Assembly: GCA_947489665.1 (NCBI GenBank)
Contig: CANLEH010000001.1
Span: 1,831,088-1,895,087 of the forward strand
Origin: an uncultured Roseicyclus sp.
GTDB taxonomy: Bacteria; Pseudomonadota; Alphaproteobacteria; Rhodobacterales; Rhodobacteraceae
Reading direction: 5' to 3'
DNA length: 64,000 nt
Numbering within the stretch: the stretch's first letter is position 1; each line of letters opens with the position of its first letter. Shown here piece by piece: positions 63,924-64,000 of this stretch. Position numbers and translations under genes: made by a program. Under the pieces are notes generated by a model that had not been told where the DNA came from, did not search any database, and saw nothing but the letters and a program-made list of their open reading frames with translations.

Positions 63924-64000
63924 GCGGTTGTAGCTCAGTTGGTTAGAGTACCGGCCTGTCACGCCGGGGGTCGCGGGTTCGAGCCCCGTCAACCGCGCCA
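63924..64000 (+). tRNA. tRNA-Asp (GTC), copy 2
   Basis: Identical in all 77 bases to copy 1, starting 34 bases after it; the window ends exactly at its CCA. Same anticodon GTC. Probably cotranscribed with copy 1. Confidence 0.97.

Overview
The window looks like chromosomal DNA of a marine alphaproteobacterium of the Rhodobacterales (Roseobacter/Rhodobacter group). The evidence is high GC, dense short-gapped genes, the order RNase E tail - (DsbA-like, aminotransferase) - AmiC amidase - PBP1a - prfB, an alphaproteobacterial SOS box (GTTC-N7-GTTC) before uvrA, a TAXI-type TRAP transporter, a DUF1127 protein, and bactofilin coupled to an M23 peptidase. I see no prophage, insertion sequence, CRISPR array, integrase or rRNA; this is mostly core chromosome with a few accessory genes. 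Assignments come from reading the sequence, not from searches.

Layout. 1-8.3 kb: RNase E tail, periplasmic DsbA-like protein, PLP aminotransferase, cell-wall amidase, a convergent methyltransferase, PBP1a and release factor 2. 8.3-14.2 kb: amidase-signature enzyme, DUF2189 membrane protein, then a minus-strand M23 peptidase-bactofilin operon, a ferritin-like DUF455 protein and a PrxQ/Bcp peroxiredoxin. 14.2-22.1 kb: giant AsmA/YhdP-like protein, queA, an MFS-DUF924 pair and dihydrolipoamide dehydrogenase. 22.2-26.3 kb: a secreted von Willebrand A protein of about 1,357 residues carrying ten tandem repeats of about 89 residues. 26.4-34 kb: MFS, uvrA, a small membrane protein with a cytochrome oxidase subunit I active-site signature, an M50 protease with a zinc-ribbon/TerB-like partner, and a P450.

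34-41.2 kb is the most interesting block. It reads, all on the minus strand, sensor kinase - NtrC-type regulator - (208-base gap with two near-identical palindromes 33 bases apart) - TAXI solute receptor - fused TRAP permease. The regulator has GAFPGA instead of GAFTGA and a Walker B Asp-Gln instead of Asp-Glu, so it may act without sigma-54 and perhaps without ATP hydrolysis.

41.3-53 kb: PPC-like secreted protein, triosephosphate isomerase, 2OG-Fe(II) oxygenase, a broken gene, TfoX-N, A-type Fe-S carrier, DUF3307, DUF59, LysR, tgt (the second queuosine gene of the window), an SRPBCC membrane protein and small envelope proteins. 53-58 kb: lon behind a heat-shock-like promoter, two small envelope proteins sharing a hydrophobic motif (one only 59 residues, one with a peptidase S74-like tail), a Tat-exported polysaccharide deacetylase and an HU-like protein with a long low-complexity N-terminus. 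58-64 kb: two tRNA-Val genes bracketing a SoxR unit whose operator sits in a promoter facing a DUF1127 gene, then pirin, GNAT and EamA genes and two identical tRNA-Asp genes.

Common themes are envelope construction and repair (amidase, PBP1a, M23, bactofilin, deacetylase, AsmA-like), stress responses (lon, uvrA, SoxR, peroxiredoxin, Fe-S assembly) and translation fidelity (queA, tgt, prfB, tRNAs).
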